64,000 nt of DNA from a bacterium endosymbiont of Escarpia laminata (GTDB lineage: Bacteria > Pseudomonadota > Gammaproteobacteria > Chromatiales > Chromatiaceae): assembly GCA_003660235.1 (NCBI GenBank), contig QGON01000067.1, positions 104,451-168,450 of the forward strand, given 5' to 3'. The position numbers were made by a program, and so were the translations under genes. A model generated the notes under the pieces. That model searched no databases and had not been told where the DNA came from. It saw only the letters and a list, made by a program, of their open reading frames with translations. Below are positions 38,131-47,928 of this stretch, piece by piece. How positions within the stretch are numbered: position 1 is the stretch's first letter; every line of letters starts with the position of its first letter.

Positions 38131-39732
38131 GTGAATCTGCGTATTCTGATTGCCCAGCACAATCTGCTGGTGGGGGATGTCGAGGGCAATGCCCAGCGTG
38201 TCATCGATGTGGCGCTAAAGGCCCGTGATCAGGCGGATGTGATTGTCTTTCCAGAGTTGACTTTGACCGGTTACCCGCCGGAAGACCTGCTGTTGCGGCC
38301 GGACTTTATCGACCGGGTGGAGGTTGCGGTTGAACGGATTCGCAGAGAGGTCAGTGGTATCTGCCTGGTGGTGGGTTATCCAAAACGCGCTGACGGCGCC
38401 CTCTATAACGTGGCGGGGGTACTGCGTGATGGGAAAGTGGTGGTCGAATATCGTAAACAACAGCTGCCAAACTACAGTGTGTTTGATGAGAAGCGCTATT
38501 TTACCTCGGGCAGTGAGAGCGGACTCTTCAGCATCAATGGCATCAAGATTGGCCTTACGGTCTGTGAGGACGTCTGGGAATCGGCCCCCATTGCCCAAGC
38601 CTGTGAAGCCGGTGCGCAACTGATGCTGAACCTGAATGCCTCGCCCTACCATATCGGGAAGGCACCGGAGCGGGAGGCGTTGATACAGCAGCGGGCGCGG
38701 GAAAGCGCGGTCCCGATCATCTATGCCAATCTGGTAGGAGGGCAGGACGAACTGGTTTTTGACGGTGGCTCCTTTGTGGTGGACGCACAGGGGAACCTGA
38801 CTCAGCGGTTGCCCTTTTTTGAGGAGGCTGAGGTTCTCAGTGAGTGGCGTATTGGTGCTCACCCCGAACCGCTGGCGGCTGATGTGTCTACGATTCCGCA
38901 GGAGGCGGAAGCGGTCTATCGGGCGTTGGTGCTGGGCACTCGTGACTATGTTTTGAAGAACGGCTTTAACGGCGCCATTCTCGGACTTTCGGGCGGGATC
39001 GATTCCGCGCTCACCCTGGCGGTGGCGGTCGACGCACTGGGGAGTGATCAGGTCGAGGTGGTGATGATGCCCTCCCGCTATACTGCGCAGATGAGCAATG
39101 AGGATGCGGTGGAGGAGGCGGAAATTCTGCGAGTCGAGCACCGTTCCATTCCGATCGCACCGGCCTTCAACGCCTTTGTCGACATGTTATCCGAAACGTT
39201 TGCGGATTGTTCGGCGGATGTGACTGAAGAGAACATTCAGGCGCGTTGCCGCGGCATTATTCTGATGGCAATCAGCAACAAGAAGGGGCGCATTCTGCTC
39301 ACCACCGGCAACAAGAGCGAAATGGCCGTGGGTTACGCCACGCTTTATGGCGATATGGCGGGTGGGTTCGCTCCGATCAAGGATGTGCCCAAGACGCTGG
39401 TCTACCGGCTTTGCGAATATCGCAACACCCTCTCCCGGGTGATACCTCAAAGGGTGATGGATCGACCGCCATCCGCTGAGTTGGCGCCTGACCAGAAAGA
39501 CAGCGACTCCCTGCCGTCCTACGATGTGCTGGATTCGATCCTGGAGCGCTATGTGGAGCGGGATCAGAGTGCCGGAGAGATTATTGCCGCCGGCTTTGAT
39601 GCAGAGACCGTAGATCGTGTGGTAAGACTGGTAAATCGTAATGAATATAAGCGGCGCCAGGCTCCGCCAGGGGTTAAGATTACCCGCCGGGCTTTTGGCC
39701 GGGACCGGCGCTATCCACTGACCGGGAGTTGA
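38131..39732 (+). CDS. nadE: glutamine-dependent NAD+ synthetase
   Basis: NadE amidates nicotinic acid adenine dinucleotide to NAD+. This is the two-domain, glutamine-using form (533 residues). An N-terminal nitrilase-like glutaminase has its Glu in FPELTLTGYPPEDLL, Lys in YRKQQLPNY and the nucleophile Cys in GLTVCEDVW. The C-terminal synthetase has the P-loop LGLSGGIDSAL and ITTGNKSE-like LLTTGNKSEMAVGY. The GTG at 38131 gives MNLRILIAQHN, the expected glutaminase start, with GAGGA four bases upstream. The frame extends further back but overlaps the divergent small gene. Confidence 0.95.
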   Translation: MNLRILIAQHNLLVGDVEGNAQRVIDVALKARDQADVIVFPELTLTGYPPEDLLLRPDFIDRVEVAVERIRREVSGICLVVGYPKRADGALYNVAGVLRDGKVVVEYRKQQLPNYSVFDEKRYFTSGSESGLFSINGIKIGLTVCEDVWESAPIAQACEAGAQLMLNLNASPYHIGKAPEREALIQQRARESAVPIIYANLVGGQDELVFDGGSFVVDAQGNLTQRLPFFEEAEVLSEWRIGAHPEPLAADVSTIPQEAEAVYRALVLGTRDYVLKNGFNGAILGLSGGIDSALTLAVAVDALGSDQVEVVMMPSRYTAQMSNEDAVEEAEILRVEHRSIPIAPAFNAFVDMLSETFADCSADVTEENIQARCRGIILMAISNKKGRILLTTGNKSEMAVGYATLYGDMAGGFAPIKDVPKTLVYRLCEYRNTLSRVIPQRVMDRPPSAELAPDQKDSDSLPSYDVLDSILERYVERDQSAGEIIAAGFDAETVDRVVRLVNRNEYKRRQAPPGVKITRRAFGRDRRYPLTGS

Positions 39733-39832
39733 ATGGGTCAAGCGTATATCCAGCATCCGTCCCGAAGCGTTAAAAGCGGAATGCAGGTTTCCGAACGGGT
39801 TCTATCTACATTCCAGTGGAAAAAGTCGCTAA

Positions 39833-40234
<402 letters not shown>

Positions 40235-40252
40235 ATTTTGTCGTTTTCAAGC

Positions 40253-40276
40253 GGAAGAGGCTCAGGGGCCTCTTCC
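40253..40276. terminator. hairpin between convergent glnB and bamD
   Basis: The stem GGAAGAGG/CCTCTTCC (with a further C-G pair) encloses a short loop and lies ten bases before the bamD stop. There is no strong T run, so terminator activity is plausible but not certain. Confidence 0.5.
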
Positions 40277-40285
40277 TGAGAACGG

Positions 40286-41104
40286 TTAGTTTTTATCCAG
40301 TTCGAAGAAGTTCCAGATCATCTCGGTCAGGGTTTCGTCGTCGTCCTGGCCGGGTACGTCGAAAGTCCCCTTCTGTTGGTTGAGCGTCAGGACCCGCTTG
40401 GCGTCGTTGGCCAGATCCTCCATCTCCAGTCGGGTATAAGCGTCAACCATGATCTCCAACGCCTCCTGAACCACAGTGCTGCGCTGGAAGTTGGCTACCA
40501 CGCGGTTGGCCCGGTTGGCTGCGGCCAGATAGGCATTCCGTTTCATATAGTATTTGGCGACGTGTATCTGGTACTTGGCAAGGTTGTTGCGAAGATAGCG
40601 CATGCGTTGACGGGCATCATCGGCGTACTTGCTGCCCGGGTAGAGCAACAGGAGCTGCTCGAAATCCTTGAATGACTCCAGCGCTGCTCCCGGATCCCGC
40701 TGTGATGGATCGGACGGTATAAAGCGGCTGGTGAAACGGTGGTCGCGGTTATAGTTTGTCAGACCTTTCAGGTAGTAGGCGTAATCCACGTAGGGGTTCA
40801 GGGGGTGCAGTTTGATAAACCGGTCGGCTGCGGCGGTAACGGAATCTGGCTCATTGTTTTTGTAATAGGCGTAGATGATGTCGAGCTGCGATTGAGTGGC
40901 GAAACGGCCAAACGGGAAGCGGGCTTCCAGCCCTTCATAATATTTGATTGCCCGATCATAGTCCGAGTCCCTCATCGCCTCCTTGGCTTCAGAGTAGAAC
41001 TGGCTTGCGCTCCAGTCCTTGGTCTCGTCGATCTGCTCGGGCAGCAGAGAGCATCCGGAAGTGAACAGGAAAGTAAGAATCCAGAGAAAACGAAAAGTAT
41101 GCAT
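40286..41104 (-). CDS. bamD: outer-membrane protein assembly lipoprotein BamD
   Basis: BamD (ComL/YfiO) is the essential lipoprotein of the BAM complex that inserts beta-barrel proteins. The 272-residue product has a lipoprotein signal (LFTSGC, modified Cys18) and a series of TPR-like helical repeats (YSEAKEAMRDSDYDRAIKYY, FIKLHPLNPYVDYAYYLKGL). The length is near the 245 of E. coli, with a longer C-terminus. It is divergent from rluD, the usual bamD/rluD-pgeF arrangement. Confidence 0.95.
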   Translation of the reverse strand: MHTFRFLWILTFLFTSGCSLLPEQIDETKDWSASQFYSEAKEAMRDSDYDRAIKYYEGLEARFPFGRFATQSQLDIIYAYYKNNEPDSVTAAADRFIKLHPLNPYVDYAYYLKGLTNYNRDHRFTSRFIPSDPSQRDPGAALESFKDFEQLLLLYPGSKYADDARQRMRYLRNNLAKYQIHVAKYYMKRNAYLAAANRANRVVANFQRSTVVQEALEIMVDAYTRLEMEDLANDAKRVLTLNQQKGTFDVPGQDDDETLTEMIWNFFELDKN

Positions 41105-41171
41105 CTATCGGGAATCGGCAAATTGGGACTATTGAAATCCTCGCAGTATAGCGGAAAGCGTGGGGCAACGC

Positions 41172-42155
41172 ATGGCCATGTCTGACAACGCGGAGACGGG
41201 GGAGACGGCGGGGCGGCTGATTGCGCAAGTCGGTGCAGATCAGGCGGGCAAACGGCTGGACCAGGTGGTGGCATCGCTGTTTTCCGACTATTCACGCAGC
41301 CGTCTGCAACGTTGGATCAAGGATGGACGGGTGCTGTTGGATGGGAAACCCTGCCGCAGCAAAGACAAGGTATGGGGCGGTGAGCAGGTGTCGTTGGAAC
41401 CGGTGCTGGAGACGGAGGTCGTCTCCCGGCCCCAGGCGATCCCGCTGGAGATCATCTTCGAGGACGAGAGTCTGCTGGTGATCAATAAACCAGTGGGCAT
41501 GGTGGTGCATCCGGCTGCGGGCAATCCCGACGGGACGTTGCTGAACGCCCTGCTGTACCACCATCCAGACCTGAACCAGATACCCCGGGCCGGCATAGTG
41601 CACCGTCTCGACAAGGCGACCAGTGGTCTCTTGGCAGTGGCGAAGACGCTGCAGGCGCAGACCTCCCTGGTGGGACAGTTGCAGGAGAGAAGCGTCAAGC
41701 GGGAGTATGTGGCGATTGTCCAGGGTGTGATGGCCGCAGGGGGCAAGGTGGATGCACCCATCGGCCGTCATCCTGTCCAGCGCACCCGCATGGCGGTACA
41801 TCCCTTGGGTAAGACGGCGGTGACCCACTACCGGGTGGAGGCGCACTATCGGGCTCACACTCTGCTGCGAATCAATCTGGAGACCGGGCGCACCCACCAG
41901 ATTCGCGTGCACATGGCCCATATTCACCACCCCCTGTTGGGTGATCCTGACTATGGCGGCAGGCTGCGTCTGCCAGCCGGCGCTTCTCCTGAATTGGTGG
42001 CGGTATTGCAATCCTTCAGGCATCAGGCGTTGCACGCGCGGAGGCTGGGGCTGATACACCCAGTCAGTGGCGAGGAGATGGCCTGGGAAGCAACCTTGCC
42101 GGAGGATATGCGGCAACTGCTGGATGAATTGGAGAGAGACAGCGCGGCCCTATGA
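41172..42155 (+). CDS. rluD: 23S rRNA pseudouridine(1911/1915/1917) synthase
   Basis: RluD modifies helix 69 of 23S rRNA and is important for ribosome assembly. The product (327 residues from ATG 41172) has an S4 domain (KRLDQVVASLFSDYSRSRLQ), the catalytic motif GIVHRLDKATSGLL with the nucleophilic Asp, and the C-terminal RTHQIRVHMAHIHHPLLGD block. A GTG at 41160 or the ATG at 41178 are possible alternative starts. The stop overlaps the pgeF start by four bases (ATGA). Confidence 0.95.
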   Translation: MAMSDNAETGETAGRLIAQVGADQAGKRLDQVVASLFSDYSRSRLQRWIKDGRVLLDGKPCRSKDKVWGGEQVSLEPVLETEVVSRPQAIPLEIIFEDESLLVINKPVGMVVHPAAGNPDGTLLNALLYHHPDLNQIPRAGIVHRLDKATSGLLAVAKTLQAQTSLVGQLQERSVKREYVAIVQGVMAAGGKVDAPIGRHPVQRTRMAVHPLGKTAVTHYRVEAHYRAHTLLRINLETGRTHQIRVHMAHIHHPLLGDPDYGGRLRLPAGASPELVAVLQSFRHQALHARRLGLIHPVSGEEMAWEATLPEDMRQLLDELERDSAAL

Positions 42156-42886
42156 ATATCATCCAGCCCGATTGGCCTGCACCGAGCCGGGTGAAGGCGG
42201 TGATGACCACCCGCGCCGGTGGTGTCAGCAGGGGTCACTATTCAAGCCTGAATCTTGGTGCCCATGTTGGGGATGACCCCGTGGCCGTCACACAGAACCG
42301 GGCGCTCTTGCAGTCCGCATTGAAACTTTCTGGAGAACCCCTTTGGCTGCAGCAGGTACATGGTTGTGATGTGGTCGAGCGTGAGCAGGTATCTGCCGGA
42401 TGTGAGGCGGACGCGATATGCGCCATGACTCCCGGGCAAGTCTGTGCCGTGCTCACCGCCGACTGCCTGCCTCTACTGCTCTGCGATCGTTTGGGAACGC
42501 GAGTCTGCGCTGTTCACGCCGGCTGGCGTGGTTTGGCGGGAGGTGTGATCGAGGCGGCGTTGCGGCGGTTTGATTGTCCGGGGGGCGAGGTGCTTGCCTG
42601 GCTGGGTCCGGCAATCGGGCCGGAAAGATTCGAGGTGGGAGGGGAGGTGCGCAAGAGATTCGTGGAGCAGAATCCCGGGGCTGAAGTCGCGTTTCGAGCG
42701 GTCCCCGGCAATCACTGGCTGGCGGATATCTATCTCCTGGCCCGGCAGCGTCTGGCGCAGTGCTCTGTAGGTTTCGTGGGGGGTGGGCAATACTGTACAG
42801 TTAGCGACCCGAAACGCTTTTTCTCCTATCGACGGGATGGGATGACAGGCCGCATGGCTTCATTGATCTGGATTGATCCAGACTGA
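42152..42886 (+). CDS. pgeF: purine nucleoside phosphorylase / laccase-domain protein YfiH (PgeF)
   Basis: This 244-residue protein belongs to the DUF152/multicopper polyphenol oxidase-like family. Its members have been linked to peptidoglycan editing (PgeF in E. coli) and, in other proteins, to purine nucleoside phosphorolysis. The family's metal ligands are visible: His in QQVHGCDVV, Cys in TADCLPLLLCD and His in VHAGWRGLAGGV. It overlaps rluD by four bases, the conserved order, so translational coupling is likely. Confidence 0.9.
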   Translation: MNIIQPDWPAPSRVKAVMTTRAGGVSRGHYSSLNLGAHVGDDPVAVTQNRALLQSALKLSGEPLWLQQVHGCDVVEREQVSAGCEADAICAMTPGQVCAVLTADCLPLLLCDRLGTRVCAVHAGWRGLAGGVIEAALRRFDCPGGEVLAWLGPAIGPERFEVGGEVRKRFVEQNPGAEVAFRAVPGNHWLADIYLLARQRLAQCSVGFVGGGQYCTVSDPKRFFSYRRDGMTGRMASLIWIDPD

Positions 42887-42905
42887 CAAGAGAGGAAAGA
42901 TCCTG

Positions 42906-43418
42906 ATGGATTGGCAGATGATGACGCTGGTCGGCGAAGACCGGCTGGGGATAGTCTCCCGTGTAACGGATGCGCTCTACCGGGGCGGATGCTCACTGGG
43001 CGAGACTTCGATGATGCGTCTGGGGGGGAATTTTACCATCATGATGATGGTGTCGGCAGGCGATCAGCCGCTGGAAACCCTGATTGCCCAGGTAGCGGAT
43101 GAGTTGCAGTTGCAGGTCCATATCGATCCCATCCGTGGAGAGCTGCACCAACACCGGGTGCCTAATTTCCAGGTGCGGGTGGTGGGCGCCGATCGTGCCG
43201 GGATCGTGGCCGGGGTGACCGGCGCCTTGGCGGAGAGTGGTTTTAATGTCCTGGAGCTGGAGTCCGACGTGGCGGGATCCGCTGAACAGCCGGTCTACAT
43301 CATGACGATTCAGGGTTACTCTGAAGAGACGCTCGAAAGGCTGCAGTCGGCGCTGGACGGACTGGGCGGTGATGAGATCGAACTCAATATCTCGCCCATC
43401 GAAACGTTGATCGGCTGA
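42906..43418 (+). CDS. ACT-domain protein of the glycine cleavage repressor (GcvR) family
   Basis: This 170-residue protein consists of two ACT domains (residues about 4-70 and 90-160; starts LVGEDRLGIVSRVTDAL and VVGADRAGIVAGVTGAL). That is the GcvR layout. In E. coli GcvR binds GcvA to repress the glycine cleavage operon in the absence of glycine. No gcvA or gcv genes are in the window, so the role is inferred only from family. The ATG at 42906 with GAGGA about ten bases upstream is preferred to one 11 codons earlier that lies within pgeF. Confidence 0.78.
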   Translation: MDWQMMTLVGEDRLGIVSRVTDALYRGGCSLGETSMMRLGGNFTIMMMVSAGDQPLETLIAQVADELQLQVHIDPIRGELHQHRVPNFQVRVVGADRAGIVAGVTGALAESGFNVLELESDVAGSAEQPVYIMTIQGYSEETLERLQSALDGLGGDEIELNISPIETLIG

Positions 43419-43422
43419 TCTC

Positions 43423-43947
43423 ATGGCGATACTGGAGATTCTGAAGCTGCCGGATGCCCGTTTGAAGCAGGTGTCAGAGCCGGTTGAGCGGTTCGATCAT
43501 GAGTTGCATGCCTTCATCGATGACCTGGAAGAGACCCGTCGGGACGGCCCGGCCGCGGTGGGCATTGCGGCGCCCCAGCTGGGCCACCATCAGCGCATCA
43601 TCGTCGTCGACTGTTCCCATACGCGCAAGCCGGTTGCCAATCACGGCCATCTGATCCTAATCAATCCGGAGATCATCGAGTGGGACGGTTTTGAGTTGGG
43701 CCGTGAAGGGTGCCTGTCGGTGCCGGACTATACTGGTAACGTGATTCGGGCCGAGCGGATCAAACTTACAGCGCAGGATAAGTTTGGCGAGCCCCTCGAG
43801 TACGAGATGGAGGGGTATGAGGCCCGTGCACTGCAACATGAGGTGGATCATCTCGATGGGGTACTCTTCGTCGACCGTCTGGTAAGCCGTCGAACCGATC
43901 TGTTTCAGCGCAAGGTTTATCAGAAAGGCGGCAAGAAAAAGAAGTAG
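43423..43947 (+). CDS. def: peptide deformylase
   Basis: Def removes the formyl group from nascent proteins. The 174-residue product has the three motifs GIAAPQLG (motif 1, in which the usual GxGLAAxQ is changed to GIAAPQ), EGCLSVPDY (motif 2, metal-binding Cys) and QHEVDHLDG (motif 3, metal-binding His residues and Glu). The variant motif 1 and basic C-terminus (KGGKKKK) suggest it is not the standard fmt-linked def copy. It lies between a GcvR-like gene and plsC with almost no gaps. Confidence 0.92.
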   Translation: MAILEILKLPDARLKQVSEPVERFDHELHAFIDDLEETRRDGPAAVGIAAPQLGHHQRIIVVDCSHTRKPVANHGHLILINPEIIEWDGFELGREGCLSVPDYTGNVIRAERIKLTAQDKFGEPLEYEMEGYEARALQHEVDHLDGVLFVDRLVSRRTDLFQRKVYQKGGKKKK

Positions 43948-44631
43948 ATGGTGGAGACCTGGCAGCTGCTCTTATTCTCTCTTGCTGCGGTCCTCGTCTA
44001 TGGACTAAACCGGCTGAACCGGGTCTCTCTGCGGGCGAATGAAGTCGATTGGGGACACGGCTGGGCCAATCGCGTCGATGGTTTGAGTAGACTCTTTTGC
44101 CGTGGATACCATCGCCTGCAACCGGTGAGTCTGGATCTTCCGCAGCAGGGTCCGGCGATCATCGTCTCCAACCACATCTCCGGGCTCGATCCGCTGTTGC
44201 TGGTCAGTTGTTGCCGCCGCCCGGTGCGTTTCATGATCGCGCGGGAGCAGTACGAACGTTTTGGCTTGAAGTGGTTGTTTAGGGTTGCCGGATGTATCCC
44301 GGTTGATCGGGAAAGATCTCCGGAGAAGGCTTTGCGAGCCGCGTTTCGGGCGCTGCGCGATGGTGAGGTGGTGGTGATTTTTCCTCATGGAAAGATCCAC
44401 CTGGAGACAGATCCACCCCGTCGGCTCAAGGCTGGGGCTTCACGGCTTGCTGCATTTACCGGCGCCCCACTGGTTCCGCTGCGCATCGCCGGAGTCAGGG
44501 GGCAGGGGCATGTGTTTGCCGCGTTGGTGCTGAGGGGGCGCGCGTTGGTCACGCCCTATCCGGTGATAGATCCGGCGGGGCAGACATCACAGCAGTTGAA
44601 TGAGCGTCTGCAGCAGCTTATCGGCGGGTAG
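43948..44631 (+). CDS. 1-acyl-sn-glycerol-3-phosphate acyltransferase-like protein
   Basis: This 227-residue PlsC-family (LPLAT) membrane-associated acyltransferase has an N-terminal hydrophobic segment (residues 4-20). The catalytic HX4D motif NHISGLDPL and a loop FPHGKIHLETDP replace the usual FPEGTRS block. The ATG follows the def stop codon directly, so the two are co-translated. The changed third motif means the acceptor need not be lysophosphatidic acid. Confidence 0.8.
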   Translation: MVETWQLLLFSLAAVLVYGLNRLNRVSLRANEVDWGHGWANRVDGLSRLFCRGYHRLQPVSLDLPQQGPAIIVSNHISGLDPLLLVSCCRRPVRFMIAREQYERFGLKWLFRVAGCIPVDRERSPEKALRAAFRALRDGEVVVIFPHGKIHLETDPPRRLKAGASRLAAFTGAPLVPLRIAGVRGQGHVFAALVLRGRALVTPYPVIDPAGQTSQQLNERLQQLIGG

Positions 44632-44685
44632 CGGCGCAATAATGTCTTAATTTGTCATTCAAGTTTCGGCGTTTGATACACTTCC

Positions 44686-44776
44686 GCAGGCTGGTTCAAG
44701 CGCAGCGAAACCGGCAGCCTTATTGATCCTGCCAATGCAATAATGCCCGCTCCGTTACGCTTGATCGGGCCTGCGC
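44686..44776. repeat. REP-like bimodular palindrome, copy F
   Basis: The left module is CTGGTT-caagcgcagcga-AACCGG. The facing module, on the minus strand, is CCCGATC-aagcgtaacg-GAGCGGG. The outer ends GCAGG/CCTGC are inverted. It lies between the acyltransferase and a convergent SH3-domain gene, without heptamer flanks. Confidence 0.7.
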
Positions 44777-44844
44777 AACTTAATATTCTTCGTGCACTTT
44801 GTGTGCTTCGTGGTAATAAACGGTGTTTTCGGATAGACGCTGAG

Positions 44845-45522
44845 TTAAAGCGATCCCCACTCATTACGGCGCCGCTGAAAGCGCAGATGCGGCAGAATCA
44901 GGCCGATGAGGATGCCCGCGATGATGACGCCGGCCCCGATAAGAAACCAGTCGCGGGTGGCCTTGTTGCTCAGATCCCGGTTCTCCTGTTTCAGCTCTCC
45001 CACCTGACGGGTCAGCTCCTTGACCTGTGTGCGCAGTTCGTTGCGTTCATTGGAGATGCGGATAGCACTGGATGCGGTGCGCTGAATGTTCTGCAGATTG
45101 GAATCCAGTTTTTTCTTGATCTGCATGAGTTCTTTGTGGGCTGCTTGCAGCGCCTTGTGTTGCTTTTGCAGGTCCGCCAGTTTGCTGCTGAGTTTCCCCG
45201 GCGCTTCCTGAAGCTCCTGCAGCCGCTGCTCCATCGAGGTTAACTGGCTGCGGGCGCTGGGTTTGACCATCAGCTGCCGATTCAGGATATAACCGATCTG
45301 GCCGCCGCTGGTGCGTATCTTGGAATAGCCGGACTCGCTGTTGCTCTCCAGTACTTCGACGGCGGTTCCGCTGTTGAGCATGCGCAGGATGCGGTGGGAG
45401 GAACTCTCCCCGGAGCGCATGGTGACCTTGAGGATGTCGGTAACGTAACGGGTCTCGGCCTGAAGGGCGCCGGAAAGCAGTAGTAGCAGGCAGAGCAGTA
45501 GGACTTTCATCTTATTCATCAC
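44845..45522 (-). CDS. TIGR04211-type SH3 domain protein (YgiM-like)
   Basis: The 225-residue protein has a signal peptide (to about residue 22), an SH3b domain (YVTDILKVTMRSGESSSHRIL...GYILNRQL, about 24-85) and a long coiled coil (about 90-185). A C-terminal membrane helix (WFLIGAGVIIAGILIGLIL) and a basic tail follow. That architecture is the YgiM/TIGR04211 family, of unknown function but envelope-anchored. A possible role is binding cell-wall peptides through SH3b. Confidence 0.85.
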   Translation of the reverse strand: MMNKMKVLLLCLLLLLSGALQAETRYVTDILKVTMRSGESSSHRILRMLNSGTAVEVLESNSESGYSKIRTSGGQIGYILNRQLMVKPSARSQLTSMEQRLQELQEAPGKLSSKLADLQKQHKALQAAHKELMQIKKKLDSNLQNIQRTASSAIRISNERNELRTQVKELTRQVGELKQENRDLSNKATRDWFLIGAGVIIAGILIGLILPHLRFQRRRNEWGSL

Positions 45523-45612
45523 GGGGATCCAGCTTGGTCGGAGAGGTGATTGTTTCAGTTTCCCGTCGGCAATTCTTCAAAGTCTGCCGCAGTTTTGTTG
45601 CTGAAGAGTGGA

Positions 45613-46527
45613 CTAGTTGAGAAGTAGCAACTCCAGTAGCGCCTTCTGCGAGTGTAGACGGTTTTCCGCTTCGTCCCAGACTACGCTGTCCTTCCTGTCG
45701 ATTACCGAGGCGCTGACCTCCTCTCCGCGATGGGCGGGCAGGCAGTGCATGAAGAGGGCATCCTTGTCTGCATTGGCCATCAAGGCATCGTTGACCTGAT
45801 AGCCGGCGAAGGCCTTTTCGCGCAGTGCCTGCACCTCCTCCTGGCCCATGCTGGCCCAGACGTCGGTGACTACGAGGTCGGCGCCATCGGCGGCCGCCAT
45901 GGGGTCGCGGATGATCTCTGCCTGGTTGCCGATAGCGTCGAGAAGGGCTGCGTCGGGATCATAACCCTCCGGGCAGGCGATGTTGAGTTTGAAGCCGAAA
46001 CGGATGGCGGCGTTGATGTAGGAGTGGCACATGTTGTTGCCGTCGCCGACCCAGGTCACGGTCTTGCCGCGAATATCGCCTCGATGCTCGAAATAGGTCT
46101 GCATGTCAGCCAGTAGCTGACAGGGATGGAGCAGATCGGTGAGGGCATTGATCACCGGCGCTGTGGAGTATTGGGCAAAGTGCTCCACTTTTTCATGGTC
46201 GAAGGTGCGAATCGTAATGATATCCACCATGCTCGACATCACCCGGGCGCTGTCCTCGATGGGTTCGCCGCGTCCCAGTTGAGTATCTCGTGGTGAGAGA
46301 AACAGCGCGTGACCACCAAGCTGGGTCATGCCTGTCTCAAAGGAGATACGGGTGCGGGTAGAGGATTTATCGAAGATCATACCCAGGGTGCGGTTCTTCA
46401 GGGTTTCATGGATTTCTCCCCGGCGCTGCAACGCTTTCAGTTCGATGGCGCGTTTGATCAAGCCATTCAACTCGTCGGACGAGAGGTCGGTGAGGGCGAG
46501 AAAGTGCCTGGTCTGTGTCTGGTTCAT
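45613..46527 (-). CDS. argF: ornithine carbamoyltransferase
   Basis: This enzyme condenses ornithine and carbamoyl phosphate to citrulline in arginine synthesis. The 304-residue product has the carbamoyl phosphate loop [10 protein letters not shown], the ornithine-binding [10 protein letters not shown] and DVWASMGQE. It follows argD by 16 bases, forming an argD-argF arginine unit (transcribed argD first). Confidence 0.96.
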   Translation of the reverse strand: MNQTQTRHFLALTDLSSDELNGLIKRAIELKALQRRGEIHETLKNRTLGMIFDKSSTRTRISFETGMTQLGGHALFLSPRDTQLGRGEPIEDSARVMSSMVDIITIRTFDHEKVEHFAQYSTAPVINALTDLLHPCQLLADMQTYFEHRGDIRGKTVTWVGDGNNMCHSYINAAIRFGFKLNIACPEGYDPDAALLDAIGNQAEIIRDPMAAADGADLVVTDVWASMGQEEVQALREKAFAGYQVNDALMANADKDALFMHCLPAHRGEEVSASVIDRKDSVVWDEAENRLHSQKALLELLLLN

Positions 46528-46543
46528 GTCGCTGTTACTTGGG

Positions 46544-47722
46544 TTATGAAGCGCTGAGAAAATTATCGACCAGTGTGCTGACTGTATCGATGATCTGATC
46601 CGTTTCCTGATCTGTCAGTATCAGAGGTGGCAGCAGCCGGATGACCTTGTCGACGGTAACGTTGATCAGCAGACCCTCTTTCAGGGCCTGACCGACGAGT
46701 TCGGTGCAGGGCCGATCCAGTTCGATGCCGATCAGGAGGCCGCTGGCGCGAATGTCGGTGACACCCTTACTGGAGTGAAATGCTGCCTTGAATCCCGCCA
46801 GGAACCGTTCACTCAGGGCGGCTGCCCGCGCCACCAGGTTTTCCGACTCCAGGGTTTCGATTACCGCGTTGCCCACCCGGCAGGCGAGGGGGTTTCCGCC
46901 GAAGGTGGAGCCGTGGCTGCCAGGACCGAGAACCTCGGCCGCCACGCCTTTTGCGAGGCAGGCGCCGATCGGTACGCCATTGCCCAGCCCTTTGGCCAGC
47001 GTCATGACGTCGGGCAGGATGCCGTTGTGCTGATGGGCGAACATCCTGCCGGTGCGGCCCATGCCGGTCTGGATCTCATCCAGCATCATCAGCCAGCCCT
47101 GCTCGTCGCAGAGCGTGCGGATGCTGTTCAGATAGTCGGCGGAAGGTATGTTGACGCCGCCTTCGCCCTGTACCGGTTCCACCAGTACTGCAACCACGCT
47201 GGCGCCAGTCTGCGCCACCTCTTTGATCGCGTCGAAGTCGCCGAAGGGGAGACGCACGAACCCCTGAACCAGAGGTTCAAAGCCTGCCTGCACCTTACGG
47301 TTTCCGGTGGCGGAGAGGGTGGCCAGGGTGCGGCCGTGGAAGCTGTTCTCCATCACCAGAATGGCGGGGTTATCGATGCCTTTCCGGTGGCCGTAGAGCC
47401 GGGCGATCTTGATTGCTGCCTCATTGGCCTCAGCGCCGGAGTTGGCGAAGAAGACCCGGTCCATACCGGAGAGGCGAGTCAGGTTGTCCCCCAGGATCTG
47501 CTGCTGCTGGATGCCGTAGAGGTTGGAGGTGTGGACCAGCCTACCCGCCTGCTCGCAGATCGCGGCTTTGACCGCAGGATGGGCGTGACCCAGGCCGCAG
47601 ACCGCAATGCCGGTAATGGCATCCAGGTAGCGCTTGCCCGCAGTGTCCCACAGCCAGGCCCCTTCGCCCCGCTCGAAGGTTACCGGCAGCCGCCTGTAAG
47701 TTGCCATCAGAGTGTCTGACAT
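46544..47722 (-). CDS. argD: acetylornithine aminotransferase
   Basis: ArgD is a PLP-dependent aminotransferase that makes N-acetylornithine (and may also act on succinyldiaminopimelate). The 392-residue product from ATG 47722 ([13 protein letters not shown]) has the class III fold with PLP lysine in [28 protein letters not shown], and [11 protein letters not shown]. The longer upstream frame is spurious, as it contains the leader hairpin. It is upstream of argF and probably forms a unit with it. Confidence 0.95.
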   Translation of the reverse strand: MSDTLMATYRRLPVTFERGEGAWLWDTAGKRYLDAITGIAVCGLGHAHPAVKAAICEQAGRLVHTSNLYGIQQQQILGDNLTRLSGMDRVFFANSGAEANEAAIKIARLYGHRKGIDNPAILVMENSFHGRTLATLSATGNRKVQAGFEPLVQGFVRLPFGDFDAIKEVAQTGASVVAVLVEPVQGEGGVNIPSADYLNSIRTLCDEQGWLMMLDEIQTGMGRTGRMFAHQHNGILPDVMTLAKGLGNGVPIGACLAKGVAAEVLGPGSHGSTFGGNPLACRVGNAVIETLESENLVARAAALSERFLAGFKAAFHSSKGVTDIRASGLLIGIELDRPCTELVGQALKEGLLINVTVDKVIRLLPPLILTDQETDQIIDTVSTLVDNFLSAS

Positions 47723-47739
47723 TGCCAATTCCGTTTCCC

Positions 47740-47773
47740 AGAAAAACAAAAGGCATCCTGGAATGGACGCCTT
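47740..47773 (-). promoter_or_regulatory. terminator-like hairpin in the argD leader
   Basis: On the minus strand AAGGCGTCC-attcca-GGATGCCTT (nine pairs, one G-T) is followed by TTGTTTTT, only 18 bases before the argD ATG. A second, imperfect stem TTTTC(C)GCC/GGCGGAAAA lies just upstream (47782-47809). The shape is that of a premature terminator, raising the possibility of leader attenuation. It could instead end a transcript from the divergent region. Confidence 0.5.
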
Positions 47774-47928
47774 CGCATCGATTTTCGCCCTAAAAGATGG
47801 CGGAAAACCGCATAGTTTACTGTCAAGGACGTTGCTTTTCAAATATATGGGGTGGGTGCCAACCAGGCTCTAGAGATATTGATGCGGTACAATCACTGGT
47901 CTGAATGAATCTAGCGTTGGAGTAATCA

